A stretch of 64,000 nt of DNA from contig JAUCSE010000069.1 in assembly GCA_030445275.1 (NCBI GenBank), positions 62,001 through 126,000 on the forward strand. Direction: 5' to 3'. The notes under the pieces are model-generated. The model was not told where the DNA came from. It saw only the letters and a program-made list of their open reading frames with translations, and did not search any database. The position numbers and the translations under genes are program-made. Below, in pieces: positions 1 to 8,477 of this stretch. Numbering within the stretch: position 1 is the stretch's first letter; each line of letters starts with the position of its first letter. Origin of the DNA: Mucilaginibacter sp. (GTDB taxonomy: Bacteria; Bacteroidota; Bacteroidia; Sphingobacteriales; Sphingobacteriaceae).

Positions 1-1
1 C

Positions 2-220
2 CTTAGCAACTCTGACGAAGCTTTTAAAAAGAAAGTGGCCCTTCAAATTAAGAACCTGAGAAGACAAAATCAAGTAACCCAGGAAAAGTTTTTTAACGAA
101 ACCAACATCAATATTGCCCGGCTGGAGTCCGGCAAAATAGATATCAGGTTAGATACTTTAAGGAAAGTTTGTTATTATTTTGATGTTTCTTTAGCAGGTT
201 TTTTTCAAGGCATCTATTAA
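2..220 (+). CDS. Partial XRE-type HTH transcriptional regulator
   Basis: The frame is open to the left edge of the window, so the gene is cut at its 5' end; the GTG at 35 is only an internal candidate start. The visible residues have the layout of a Cro/CI-type helix-turn-helix: a helix with LRRQNQVTQEKF, then the recognition-helix region NINIARLESGK and the closing LDTLRKVCYYFDVSLAGFF. This is the usual C-terminal half of a single HTH_3 domain, so the full protein is probably about 75-100 residues and binds DNA as a dimer. Targets cannot be read from the fragment. The fold call is firm; partial status follows from the absence of an upstream stop. Confidence 0.75.
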   Translation, partial: LSNSDEAFKKKVALQIKNLRRQNQVTQEKFFNETNINIARLESGKIDIRLDTLRKVCYYFDVSLAGFFQGIY

Positions 221-305
221 ACAGATATTTTTATTGCTAAATTGCTATTTCAGATTCTACTATTCCATACATCCTTTGTATTTTATAACATACACTTAAA
301 AATTT

Positions 306-2357
306 ATGATCAAAAAAACTGCATCTCAAACTATTATAATATATGTATTGAGTTTTTTACTATTTACCGGATGCAAGGATAAAGCAAAAAATTATGCCGA
401 TAACGACCCAGTATTTAAGAATATAGATGCAACTGTAAAACCGGGCGACGATTTTTTTAAATATGCCAATGGTGCATGGCTTAAGAAAAACCCGATCCCA
501 CCGGCTTATGCGTCATGGGGCATAGGAAACGTAGTGGAAGAAGAGCTGCGCAACCGCATGAAAAAAATTAATGAGGATGCACTTAAAGCTAACGCCCCCA
601 AAGGCAGCAACACTCAAAAAATAGGCGATTTTTATTACAGCGGTATCGATACCGTTAACATTGAAAAACAAGGTTTATCACCACTCAAGGATGAACTGGA
701 TAAAATTGACCTGGTAACAGATATTAAAGGCCTGGTAGATGAATTTGCGCACTTAAAAACCATTGGGGTTGAAACACCAATAGGCGCTTATGCTGGTCAG
801 GACAGCAAAAACAGCTCAAAAATAGTATTGCAGCTTGATCAGGCAGGTATAGGTTTGCCAGATCGCGATTATTATTTTAATACTGACGCACATAGTATTG
901 CCGTACGTAATGATTATCAGCAAAAGCACCTGCCAACAATATTTAAACTTGCAGGTCTGCTACCAGATGCAGCCATTGCAGCAACTAAAAAAGTGTACGA
1001 CCTGGAAAAGTTTTTAGCCGATAGTAGTCGTAAACTAGAAAACCTACGCGATCCTTATCATAATTATAATAAGATGCCACTGACTGGCTTAAATAAGCTG
1101 GTTCCTGAGGTGGATTGGAAATCGGCATTTGAGCAAATGGATTACAAAAATGTTGATACGGTTATTATTGGTCAGCCCGAATACTACCGTGCCTTTAGCA
1201 AGGCTCTGAAAACTTATAGCATTGATGACTGGAAAAACTATCTGCGTAAAAACCTGATATCAGCATTTGGCTCTTATTTAAGTAAACCCTTTGACCAGGA
1301 GCTCTTCCGTTTTTATGGCAAGGTGCTTAACGGCAGCAAAGAACAATTGCCCCGCTGGAAACGGGTACTGGATACCGAGAACGGCTTAATGGGCGAAGTA
1401 TTGGGGCAAATATTTGTAAAAGAGTATTTTCCCGAAAAAACAAAGGAACGTTACGTAAACCTGGTTGAAACCATGCGCGCCACCTTCAAAGAACATATTG
1501 AAAAATTGGATTGGATGAGTCCGCAAACAAAAGAAAAAGCATATTTTAAGCTGAGAAAAGTAATGCCTAAGGTTGGTTATCCGGATAAGTGGAAAGATTT
1601 CTCGACACTTGAAATTAACCGTGGCCCCTACGCACTTAATGTAATGCGCGCTAATAACTGGTGGCATAAGTACAGTGCTGCCAAACTAGGAAAACCGGTT
1701 GACCGCACCGAATGGGGCATAACACCGCAAACCTATAATGCTTATTATAACCCATCAAACAATGAAATTGTATTACCTGCGGGCATATTTACTATCCCCG
1801 GAGCTAAAGATGAGGATATTGATGATGCCGTTATATACGGCTACGCTGCAGCATCAACCATTGGTCACGAGATGACACATGGGTTTGACGATGAAGGCCG
1901 GCAGTTTGATGCTAAGGGAAATTTAAAAGCATGGTGGTTACCGCAGGATTCGGTAAAGTTTACACAACGTGCTCAAATGCTGATTAACCAGTTTAATGGC
2001 TACAGTATTTATGGGTTACATGTAAATGGTAAAGCCACACAAGGCGAAAACATTGCCGATCTGGGTGGTATTGTTATTGGTCTTGATGCTTTTAAGAAAA
2101 CCGATCAGTATAAAGAAGGCAAAACTCTTAATGGTTTAACACCACTGCAACGATATTTCCTGGGTTATGCTTTAGGCTGGCTTGGGCAGGACCGCCAGGA
2201 ATCATTATCAAGCCAGATATTAACGAATCCTCATGCACCCGGCTTTATGCGCGTAAACGGGCCATTTACTGATGTGCCTGAGTTTTATGAAGCCTTTCAT
2301 ATTAAAAAAGGCGACAAGATGTGGATAGATCCGGATAAACGGGTGAAAATTTGGTAA
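306..2357 (+). CDS. M13 family zinc metallopeptidase, lipoprotein (neprilysin/PepO-like)
   Basis: Full-length M13 endopeptidase of 683 residues. The start gives a lipoprotein signal with lipobox LFTGC near residue 23, so it is probably anchored on the periplasmic side. The zinc site is visible as H521-E-M-T-H525 followed by GFDDEGRQFD, and the third ligand is in GENIADLGG (E581, with D585). The N-terminal part carries the Peptidase_M13_N pattern (PGDDFFKYANGAWL). The family cleaves oligopeptides up to about 40 residues. The gene stands alone, preceded by an AT-rich spacer. A C-terminal YEAF...DKMWIDPDKRVKIW replaces the usual CxVW end, common in Bacteroidota members. Confidence 0.95.
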   Translation: MIKKTASQTIIIYVLSFLLFTGCKDKAKNYADNDPVFKNIDATVKPGDDFFKYANGAWLKKNPIPPAYASWGIGNVVEEELRNRMKKINEDALKANAPKGSNTQKIGDFYYSGIDTVNIEKQGLSPLKDELDKIDLVTDIKGLVDEFAHLKTIGVETPIGAYAGQDSKNSSKIVLQLDQAGIGLPDRDYYFNTDAHSIAVRNDYQQKHLPTIFKLAGLLPDAAIAATKKVYDLEKFLADSSRKLENLRDPYHNYNKMPLTGLNKLVPEVDWKSAFEQMDYKNVDTVIIGQPEYYRAFSKALKTYSIDDWKNYLRKNLISAFGSYLSKPFDQELFRFYGKVLNGSKEQLPRWKRVLDTENGLMGEVLGQIFVKEYFPEKTKERYVNLVETMRATFKEHIEKLDWMSPQTKEKAYFKLRKVMPKVGYPDKWKDFSTLEINRGPYALNVMRANNWWHKYSAAKLGKPVDRTEWGITPQTYNAYYNPSNNEIVLPAGIFTIPGAKDEDIDDAVIYGYAAASTIGHEMTHGFDDEGRQFDAKGNLKAWWLPQDSVKFTQRAQMLINQFNGYSIYGLHVNGKATQGENIADLGGIVIGLDAFKKTDQYKEGKTLNGLTPLQRYFLGYALGWLGQDRQESLSSQILTNPHAPGFMRVNGPFTDVPEFYEAFHIKKGDKMWIDPDKRVKIW

Positions 2358-2377
2358 TTCACAACTTATAAACCTAT

Positions 2378-2400
2378 GTCATTGCGAGGCACGGAGCAAT
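2378..2400. repeat. Half copy of REP-like element family A
   Basis: A single arm of the element seen complete at 14019-14115: GTCATTGCGAGG then ACGGAGCAAT. It keeps the internal ATTGC/GCAAT pairing but lacks the second arm. It lies in the 75-nt gap between the M13 peptidase and the pnuC-like gene, just behind the peptidase stop codon. Confidence 0.6.
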
Positions 2401-2432
2401 AACATAAAGGAAATGTATTATATATTTGATCA

Positions 2433-3041
2433 ATGCATATCATTCAATTTCTACAGGAATGGTGGGGCCATCAAACATGGTCGGAAATTATTGCTGTAAT
2501 AACCGGGTTGCTCTGTGTTTATCTGGCGGCGGTTAATAATATCTGGAATTGGGCCTTTGCTATTATAAGCGTTGGCATTTACATTTTTATATTTTTTGAA
2601 GCCCGGCTTTATGCCGATATGGGTCTGCAGTTTTACTTTATATCCATGAATATTTATGGCTGGTATAATTGGAGTCGCAAACAGGGCACCAAGCGTAAAA
2701 CCCCTGTATTAATGATCAACAGGCGCGAAATCATATGGTCATTGTTAGCCATTGTTGTTTTTACCGTTTTATTGGGTTCGGTATTAAAATATACAACAGC
2801 ATCATTCCCTTACCTTGATAGTTTCTGCACGGCCTGTAGCCTGGTTGCGCAACTGTTTTTGGCACGCAAGATATTGCAAAACTGGCTTATCTGGATATTT
2901 GTTGATATTATTTATATAGGTGTTTATACCTACAAAAACCTGCATTTAACCGCCATAATGTACGCTGCCTATACCGGCATGGCTATTTTAGGATACCATG
3001 ACTGGAAAAAGGAGTATAAAAGGCAGGTTATCAAAAACTAA
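2433..3041 (+). CDS. pnuC: PnuC-type nicotinamide riboside transporter
   Basis: 202 residues with about seven hydrophobic segments. The PnuC family signature region is visible at residues about 35-85: NNIWNWAFAIISV, then FFEARLYADMGLQFYF, then IYGWYNW, which carries the conserved aromatic and asparagine residues that line the substrate pore. PnuC proteins facilitate uptake of nicotinamide riboside (or, in relatives, thiamine) driven by intracellular phosphorylation. No NadR kinase or thiamine gene is adjacent, so the vitamin cannot be decided from context; in Bacteroidota a thiamine-transporting PnuT subtype is an alternative. It converges on the acetyltransferase gene with only one base between the two stop codons. 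Confidence 0.85.
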   Translation: MHIIQFLQEWWGHQTWSEIIAVITGLLCVYLAAVNNIWNWAFAIISVGIYIFIFFEARLYADMGLQFYFISMNIYGWYNWSRKQGTKRKTPVLMINRREIIWSLLAIVVFTVLLGSVLKYTTASFPYLDSFCTACSLVAQLFLARKILQNWLIWIFVDIIYIGVYTYKNLHLTAIMYAAYTGMAILGYHDWKKEYKRQVIKN

Positions 3042-3042
3042 G

Positions 3043-3537
3043 CTACAACTCCTTACGCATAATATAATCATTCATCCAATATTTTCCTATCGGGATATCC
3101 TGAATGTAGGCTATTTTAAAGCCCATTTTTGCATAAAACGACTTCGCGTTATTATACCGGTTTACATTGAGTTCAAGCGTACGCTTACCGGCCTCAACTG
3201 TCCTTTTGATAACCTCATTGATCAGTATTTTGCCGTAACCCTTACCCTGGGTAACCGGCAGGCAATACAATTTATGCAATTTGTAAATATCCGGATTCTC
3301 TTCGCGCGGAGAATAACCGGCAAAGGCTACCGGCTGTTTGTCTTCGCTCAGCAACAAATAGGTTTGGGTATTGGTTGCAATCTGTTCCCTGATCTTATCA
3401 GCCGCATAAATTTCGCCCAGCATAAAAGCTATTTGTTCCTTATCCAATATAGGTCCATAGGTTACCCACCATGTTTGGTCGGCTATCTGGCGGATAGTTT
3501 CAACGTCGTTTATAGTTGCTTTTCTGATGGTGTACAT
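3043..3537 (-). CDS. GNAT family N-acetyltransferase
   Basis: 164 residues with the GNAT fold: beta-strand pair around PVAFAGYSPREE, then the acetyl-CoA pyrophosphate-binding loop LPVTQGKGYGKILINEV (Q/RxxGxG/A pattern, residues about 93-109), then ELNVNRYNNAKSFYAKMGF, the typical C-terminal motif B with its N-x-x-A-x-x-F-Y-x-K-x-G-F. It should acetylate a small molecule or protein amine; substrate is not predictable. Start ATG at 3537. It is followed downstream (to the left) by the convergent pnuC-like gene and preceded by pepT in the same orientation with about 26 nt between them, so the two may be co-transcribed. Confidence 0.9.
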   Translation of the reverse strand: MYTIRKATINDVETIRQIADQTWWVTYGPILDKEQIAFMLGEIYAADKIREQIATNTQTYLLLSEDKQPVAFAGYSPREENPDIYKLHKLYCLPVTQGKGYGKILINEVIKRTVEAGKRTLELNVNRYNNAKSFYAKMGFKIAYIQDIPIGKYWMNDYIMRKEL

Positions 3538-3563
3538 ATTAAAATCCTTTTATACTGATAATT

Positions 3564-4814
3564 CTAACTTTTCTCTTCCCATATCATACATAAGTGCAAT
3601 ATGGTTTCAACTGCTTTTTGCATATCCTGCACCGAAACCCACTCCTGCTTGCCGTGAAAGGCATGCTCGCCTGCAAAAATATTGGGGCAAGGTAATCCCA
3701 TGAATGATAGCCTTGAACCATCGGTACCTCCTCTTATGCTGCAAAGCTTTGCCGTTAGGCCGGTACGATTAATAGCTTCCATAGCATATTCCACAATCCG
3801 CGGATGCTCATCAAGCACATTTTTCATATTACGGTATTGCTGGGCTATGGCTAAAGTATAGGCAGAGTCAGGAAAGTTTTTTAATACCCCATCAGCTGTT
3901 TTACGGATAACATTGGCGTGTTCATTTAGTTTTGCCTCATCAAAATCGCGAAGGATAAAATCAATACTCGCGGTTTCTACATGACCCTCTATCGCTACCG
4001 GATGTATAAAACCCTGCATCCCCTCCGTATGCTCTGGTGATAGATCGGCAGGCAACGCCGCCAGGATCTGGCCGGCAATTTTTATGGCGCTTTCCATTTT
4101 ACCTTTAGCAAAACCCGGGTGCGAGCTTACCCCTTGTATAGTTAACCTGGCCCCATCTGCCGAAAATGTTTCATTTTCCATATTACCAGCACTTTCGCCA
4201 TCAATAGTATATGCGGCATAAGCACCTAGCTTGGCAATATCTACATGATCAACTCCACGGCCTACCTCTTCATCTGGTGTAAACAATATCCTGATGTCTC
4301 CATGTTTTATTTCGGGATGATTTATCAGCTGGTAGCAGGCATCCATAATTTCGGCAACGCCGGCTTTATTATCGGCCCCTAATAAAGTAGTACCACTGGC
4401 AGTTATCACATCATTGCCTAATTGATTTTTAAGATCGGGATGTTCTGCCTGTTTCAGTATCTGTGAAGTGTCATCGGGTAATACGATATCCTTTCCCTGG
4501 TAATTTTTATGTACAATAGGTTTTACATCTTTGCCGCTGCAATCAGGCGCGGTATCCATATGCGAGCAAAAACAAATTACAGGTACCTGTTTGTGTGTAT
4601 TTGAGGGTATGGTAGCATACACATAACCATATTTATCTAGATACGCATCCTTTACACCAATGGCCAATAATTCATCAACTAACAACTTTCCTAAATCTTT
4701 TTGCCTTTCTGTTGATGGAAATGAAACAGAAGAGGGGTCTGATTGCGTATCAATGGTAACGTAACGCAGAAAGCGTTCAGTTACGGTGAAGTTTAATGAT
4801 GAATTAAGATTCAT
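3564..4814 (-). CDS. pepT: Peptidase T (tripeptide aminopeptidase)
   Basis: 416 residues, the normal length for PepT, a cytoplasmic M20B aminopeptidase that removes the N-terminal residue of tripeptides. The dinuclear zinc site is readable: H85-M-D87 in CFCSHMDTAPD, bridging D148 in LLGADNKAGVAE, catalytic E182 and E183 in FTPDEEVGRG, an aspartate in the TIDGESAG region and the C-terminal histidine in GEHAFHGKQEW. RGGTDGSRLSFMGLPCPN is the typical dimer-site motif. Start ATG at 4814. The GNAT gene follows at short distance in the same direction. Confidence 0.96.
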   Translation of the reverse strand: MNLNSSLNFTVTERFLRYVTIDTQSDPSSVSFPSTERQKDLGKLLVDELLAIGVKDAYLDKYGYVYATIPSNTHKQVPVICFCSHMDTAPDCSGKDVKPIVHKNYQGKDIVLPDDTSQILKQAEHPDLKNQLGNDVITASGTTLLGADNKAGVAEIMDACYQLINHPEIKHGDIRILFTPDEEVGRGVDHVDIAKLGAYAAYTIDGESAGNMENETFSADGARLTIQGVSSHPGFAKGKMESAIKIAGQILAALPADLSPEHTEGMQGFIHPVAIEGHVETASIDFILRDFDEAKLNEHANVIRKTADGVLKNFPDSAYTLAIAQQYRNMKNVLDEHPRIVEYAMEAINRTGLTAKLCSIRGGTDGSRLSFMGLPCPNIFAGEHAFHGKQEWVSVQDMQKAVETILHLCMIWEEKS

Positions 4815-4893
4815 AAAGCTTTACATTAGTAAAAATCCTACCGGCAACCGTACCTGGCTGGTTCCAGTTGTAAATATTGATTAAAATTTAGCA

Positions 4894-5640
4894 TTGAAAA
4901 AATTTATTCTGTTTTTTGTTATTTCTTTAACAACTGTAGCCGCAAAAGCACAGGGAGGGTATAACTATTCGCAATTTGGCGTAGGTGTTGGGGTAGGTTA
5001 TGGGCGCGCATTTGCCGATACCAAAAGGCAAGATTATCATCCTGCGTTTAACATTAACTTTGTTTATAACTATGGCCCTTTTATACCGGTAGCTCTTGAG
5101 TTTCAGTTTGGCACACTATCCGGCGGCGGGCGTACTATTGATAAAGACCCCTATGGCAGGATATACAAAAACAATTATAAAGCACTAATTTTGCATGCCG
5201 ATCTGCAAGCCGGGGATATTATGGACTACTCCAACAGCAATTTTTTAAATATGCTTAAAAATTTTTATATAGGTACCGGTATTGGGGCAATAAATAACAA
5301 AATGGCCGATATACAACGCACCAATTTGTATCCTCAAAACGGGCCTATTGGTACCACTATCGGATTCGAAGGAAAAGACAAAAGCACCAATCTGCTCATA
5401 CCATTAAGATTTGGTTACGAGTTTAAAATTTTTGACTCCTATGATGAGCCATCTTATACTATCACTATAGGTTATCAGCACAACATAACTTTTGGCGAAG
5501 GACTTGATGGTTATAACGATAACCCCGATAAGTTTAAAAACAATGCGCCAGACCAGTATGCCCAACTTACTATAGGTTTTAAATTTAGCTTTGGCAACTC
5601 AGTATCCTATACTAAACAAATCAGACATTCCCAGTTTTGA
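4894..5640 (+). CDS. Secreted outer-membrane beta-barrel-like protein, function unknown
   Basis: 248 residues beginning with a TTG start and a clear Sec signal (MKKFILFFVISLTTVAAKAQ). The mature part alternates hydrophobic and polar residues in strands such as FGVGVGVGYGRAF and YAQLTIGFKFSFG and ends near an aromatic, the usual pattern of a small (8-10 strand) outer-membrane barrel. I do not recognise a specific family. Its TGA overlaps the TTG start of the next gene, so the two are translationally coupled. Confidence 0.7.
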   Translation: MKKFILFFVISLTTVAAKAQGGYNYSQFGVGVGVGYGRAFADTKRQDYHPAFNINFVYNYGPFIPVALEFQFGTLSGGGRTIDKDPYGRIYKNNYKALILHADLQAGDIMDYSNSNFLNMLKNFYIGTGIGAINNKMADIQRTNLYPQNGPIGTTIGFEGKDKSTNLLIPLRFGYEFKIFDSYDEPSYTITIGYQHNITFGEGLDGYNDNPDKFKNNAPDQYAQLTIGFKFSFGNSVSYTKQIRHSQF

Positions 5641-5993
5641 ATATAGAAGAACTACGCGATTATTGTCTGCAAAAACCAGGAGCAACTGAAGGTTTTCCTT
5701 TTGGTGAAGATACTTTGGTTTTTAAAATTGGAGGTAAAATATTTTTACTCGTGGGCCTTTATAGCGGCAACCGTTTTAATGCCAAATGCGACCCCGAACG
5801 GGCTGTCGACCTGCGCGAACGCTACTCAGAAATAATTCCCGGTTATCACATGAACAAGAAAATGTGGAACACCATTTATATGGATGGGGCCTTAACCCGC
5901 AAGCTGCTTTGTGAACTGATTGATCACTCCTACGAACTGGTAGTTCAAAGGCTGCCTAAAAAAATACAGGCTGAAATTGCCGCTTTAGAATAG
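5637..5993 (+). CDS. MmcQ/YjbR family DNA-binding-like protein
   Basis: 118 residues matching the MmcQ/YjbR family (CyaY-like double-wing fold): N-terminal MNIEELRDYCLQKPGATEGFPFGEDTLVFKIGGKIF, the conserved central K-C-D-P after NRFN, and IIPGYHMNKKMWNTIYMDG with the typical H-M-N-K-x-x-W. Members are thought to bind DNA nonspecifically, but the role is not well defined. The TTG start at 5637 overlaps the stop of the preceding barrel gene in TTGA. No better start lies downstream before the conserved region. The gene ends at the edge of the word-repeat hairpin at 5994-6070. Confidence 0.88.
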   Translation: MNIEELRDYCLQKPGATEGFPFGEDTLVFKIGGKIFLLVGLYSGNRFNAKCDPERAVDLRERYSEIIPGYHMNKKMWNTIYMDGALTRKLLCELIDHSYELVVQRLPKKIQAEIAALE

Positions 5994-6075
5994 AAACAAG
6001 AGATACGAATCAAGAACCAGGATAAATGCACCTTTTTTATTCTTGACTCTTGTTTCTTGACTCTTGGCTCTTATA
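5994..6075. repeat. Word-repeat hairpin between yjbR-like gene and M14 peptidase
   Basis: The left arm (5994-6018) reads AAACAAGAG then ATCAAGAACC. The right arm (6040-6075) repeats the complementary words TTCTTGA and CTCTTG twice (TTCTTGACTCTTG then TTCTTGACTCTTGG). The arms can pair over most of their length around an AT-rich loop. It starts directly after a stop codon, so it may act as a terminator. Its right arm also carries the TTG that serves as putative -33 box of the next gene. Confidence 0.6.
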
Positions 6076-6086
6076 GATTATATTTG
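6057..6086 (+). promoter_or_regulatory. Putative Bacteroidota promoter of the M14 peptidase gene
   Basis: TTG at 6057-6059, a 19-nt spacer and TATATTTG at 6079-6086 match the Bacteroidota consensus TTG-N19-TAnnTTTG exactly. The ATG chosen for the peptidase lies 17 nt downstream. The TTG belongs to the repeated word of the hairpin at 5994-6075. Confidence 0.55.
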
Positions 6087-6102
6087 GGCAATAACTCATT
6101 CT

Positions 6103-7848
6103 ATGAAAATAGTTCTATCAGCTTTATTTGTTTGCCTTATCACCCTATCGGCAAAAGCCCAGTTAACCCCGTTTGAGCTTAATAAGGATAAAAATTATAC
6201 TGCCTCTTATGCCCAGGTAATTGATTATTACCAAAAATTGAATAAGCTGTATCCACAGCAAATGAAAATGATCAATTACGGCACAACTGACATAGGCAAA
6301 CCACTTACCCTCATTGTATTGTCGCAAGATAGAATATTTGATCCCGCATTGATCAAAAAACAAAACAAACGGGTACTGCTCATTAACAATGGTATACACC
6401 CCGGCGAACCCGAGGGGATTGATGCAAGCATGATGATAGTGCGCAATATGCTTAAAAAAGACCAGCTACCCAAGGATGTGGTTATTTGCATCATCGCCTT
6501 GTACAATATTGATGGCAGCCTAAACCGCGGCCTGAGTCGTGTAAGTCAGAACGGCCCGGTGGCTTATGGCTTTAGGGGTAATTATCGTAATCTTGATCTT
6601 AACCGCGATTTTATAAAAGCTGATAGTCGCAATGCACTGGCTTTTACCCAAATATTGAATACCTGGAAACCAGAAATTTTTCTGGACAACCATACTAGTG
6701 ATGGCGCCGACTATCAGTATGTGATGACCCTGATTGAAACTCAGAAGGATAAACAAAACCCTATCCTGGCCGATTACACCACCAAAACACTGACACCTTA
6801 CCTGTACAACCACATGAAGAAAAGTGGTTACGAGATGATCCCATATGGCGCAGGCGAAGAGGGTTTACCGGATTCGGGTATTGTTAGTTTTTTGGAAACA
6901 CCCCGCTTTGCCACCGGCTTTGCAGCCCAGCATAACATTATCAGTTATATTACAGAAACACATATGCTCAAAGCCTTCGACAAAAGGGTTTACGCTACCT
7001 ATGATTTTATGCAGCATTTGATAGACATTAACCAGCGCGACGCTAAACTCATAGGTGAGTTAAAGCAAAAGGCCGACGAACAAGTATCCCAACAAAAAAC
7101 CTTTGCCCTGAACTGGGTTGCCGATATGCAAAAGATAGATACCATCACTTTTAAAGGTTATAGCGCCGAATATAAAACCAGTGAGGTTAGCGGCCTAAAA
7201 CGCCTTTATTATGACAGGGATAAGCCTTATACCAAAACCATCAACTATTACAACACCTACAAGGTAACCGCCACCGCCGATAAACCTGTTGCCTATGTTA
7301 TTCCGCAGGCATGGGGTAAAGTGATTGACCTATTTAAGCTAAACGGCGTAAAAATGCAGCGGCTGGCACACGACACCACCCTGAACCTGCAGATGTATTA
7401 CATTGCCGATTATAAAACACCGCAGAAACCATATGAAGGGCATTATCTGCACAGCAATGTGAAGTTAAACCCGCTTGATATGCCCGTGAAGTTTTACGGC
7501 GGCGATTATGTGGTATATACTAACCAGCCCATTAATCGTTATATTGTAGAAACTTTAGAACCGCAGGGTGTCGATTCATTTTTTGCCTGGAACTTTTTTG
7601 ATTCGGTATTAAGCGAAAAGGAATATTTTTCGGACTATGTTTTTGAAGATATTGCTGCCAACCTGCTAAAAAAAGACCCCGAATTGAAAAAGAAACTGGA
7701 TGATGCCAAAACCAAGGATCCGAAACTAGCCGACAGCGCTCAGGCACAACTTTTCTTTGTTTACCGTAACTCGCCCTATTTTGAAAAAACGTATATGCGT
7801 TACCCGGTAGGCCGGTTATTAACCAATACTAAACTCGATTTAAATTAA
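6103..7848 (+). CDS. M14 family zinc carboxypeptidase, secreted
   Basis: 581 residues from the ATG at 6103, which opens a Sec signal peptide (MKIVLSALFVCLITLSAKAQ); a longer TTG-initiated reading from 6064 would spoil the signal and overlap the promoter. Zinc ligands are H99 and E102 in IHPGEPEG and H197 in FLDNHTSDG; LDLNRDFIK supplies the substrate-binding asparagine/arginine pair and ITETHMLKAF the catalytic glutamate region. Family members trim C-terminal residues from peptides, including cell-wall peptides in some subgroups. The C-terminal 250 residues form an additional domain usual in the large Bacteroidota homologues. The TAA shares a base with the ATG of the rhomboid gene, so the two form an operon. 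Confidence 0.9.
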   Translation: MKIVLSALFVCLITLSAKAQLTPFELNKDKNYTASYAQVIDYYQKLNKLYPQQMKMINYGTTDIGKPLTLIVLSQDRIFDPALIKKQNKRVLLINNGIHPGEPEGIDASMMIVRNMLKKDQLPKDVVICIIALYNIDGSLNRGLSRVSQNGPVAYGFRGNYRNLDLNRDFIKADSRNALAFTQILNTWKPEIFLDNHTSDGADYQYVMTLIETQKDKQNPILADYTTKTLTPYLYNHMKKSGYEMIPYGAGEEGLPDSGIVSFLETPRFATGFAAQHNIISYITETHMLKAFDKRVYATYDFMQHLIDINQRDAKLIGELKQKADEQVSQQKTFALNWVADMQKIDTITFKGYSAEYKTSEVSGLKRLYYDRDKPYTKTINYYNTYKVTATADKPVAYVIPQAWGKVIDLFKLNGVKMQRLAHDTTLNLQMYYIADYKTPQKPYEGHYLHSNVKLNPLDMPVKFYGGDYVVYTNQPINRYIVETLEPQGVDSFFAWNFFDSVLSEKEYFSDYVFEDIAANLLKKDPELKKKLDDAKTKDPKLADSAQAQLFFVYRNSPYFEKTYMRYPVGRLLTNTKLDLN

Positions 7849-8477
7849 TGGAATACCTTATTGTAACACCCGTAGCATCAATCATATTTGCTATTACGTT
7901 GATCACCTCGTTATATGCCTTTTACAACCAAAACGTATTAGGCAAAATGATGCTGCACCCCTACAGCGTTTCGCGCGGACAGGGGCTTTTTACATTGATC
8001 ACCAGCGGGCTTGTCCATCGCGATACCATGCACTTGTTGTTCAATATGATGTCGTACTATTTTTTTGCCTTTCAGCTGGAGCAGGTTATCGGGCACTGGC
8101 AGTTTGGTTTGTTATATGTAGTTAGCCTTGTTTTGAGCGATATGCCATCAGTACTTAAAAACAGGGACAATTATAATTACTATAGCCTTGGTGCATCAGG
8201 GGCTATAAGTGCCGTAATTTTTGGCGCGATACTGTATTTCCCACTGGCCAAAATGGGGTTGATATTTTTACCTATCCTTATACCCGCCTATGTGTTTGGT
8301 ATTCTATATTTAGTTTATTGCACATATGCCTCCAAATACAGTCGCGACAGTATTAACCATGATGCCCACTTGTATGGAGCTTTGAGCGGTTTGATGATCA
8401 CTATTTTGCTTAACCCGCCGGTATTGCCTGCGTTTATTCAGCAAATTAGCGGGGCAATTCAATCGATGCTGCACTAA
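7848..8477 (+). CDS. Rhomboid family intramembrane serine protease
   Basis: 209 residues with six predicted membrane segments. The catalytic dyad is visible: S117 in LGASGAISA and H174 in HDAHLYGALSG. Other rhomboid signatures are GLVHRDTMHLLFNMMSYYFF (HxxxHxxxN-like, residues 55-72) and the glycine-rich last helix. It should cleave membrane-spanning substrates within the inner membrane. The start overlaps the stop of the M14 peptidase by one base. Its 3' end overlaps the convergent hypothetical gene by 32 nt. Confidence 0.93.
   Translation: MEYLIVTPVASIIFAITLITSLYAFYNQNVLGKMMLHPYSVSRGQGLFTLITSGLVHRDTMHLLFNMMSYYFFAFQLEQVIGHWQFGLLYVVSLVLSDMPSVLKNRDNYNYYSLGASGAISAVIFGAILYFPLAKMGLIFLPILIPAYVFGILYLVYCTYASKYSRDSINHDAHLYGALSGLMITILLNPPVLPAFIQQISGAIQSMLH

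Noticed and set aside
2358..2432. Riboswitch (NAD or thiamine type) before the PnuC-type gene
   Set aside because: The gap is only 75 nt, partly occupied by a REP half-element, and shows no conserved riboswitch core.
2998..3558. A 186-residue plus-strand frame over the acetyltransferase gene
   Set aside because: The minus strand encodes a complete GNAT protein with its acetyl-CoA motif; the plus-strand product has no family features.
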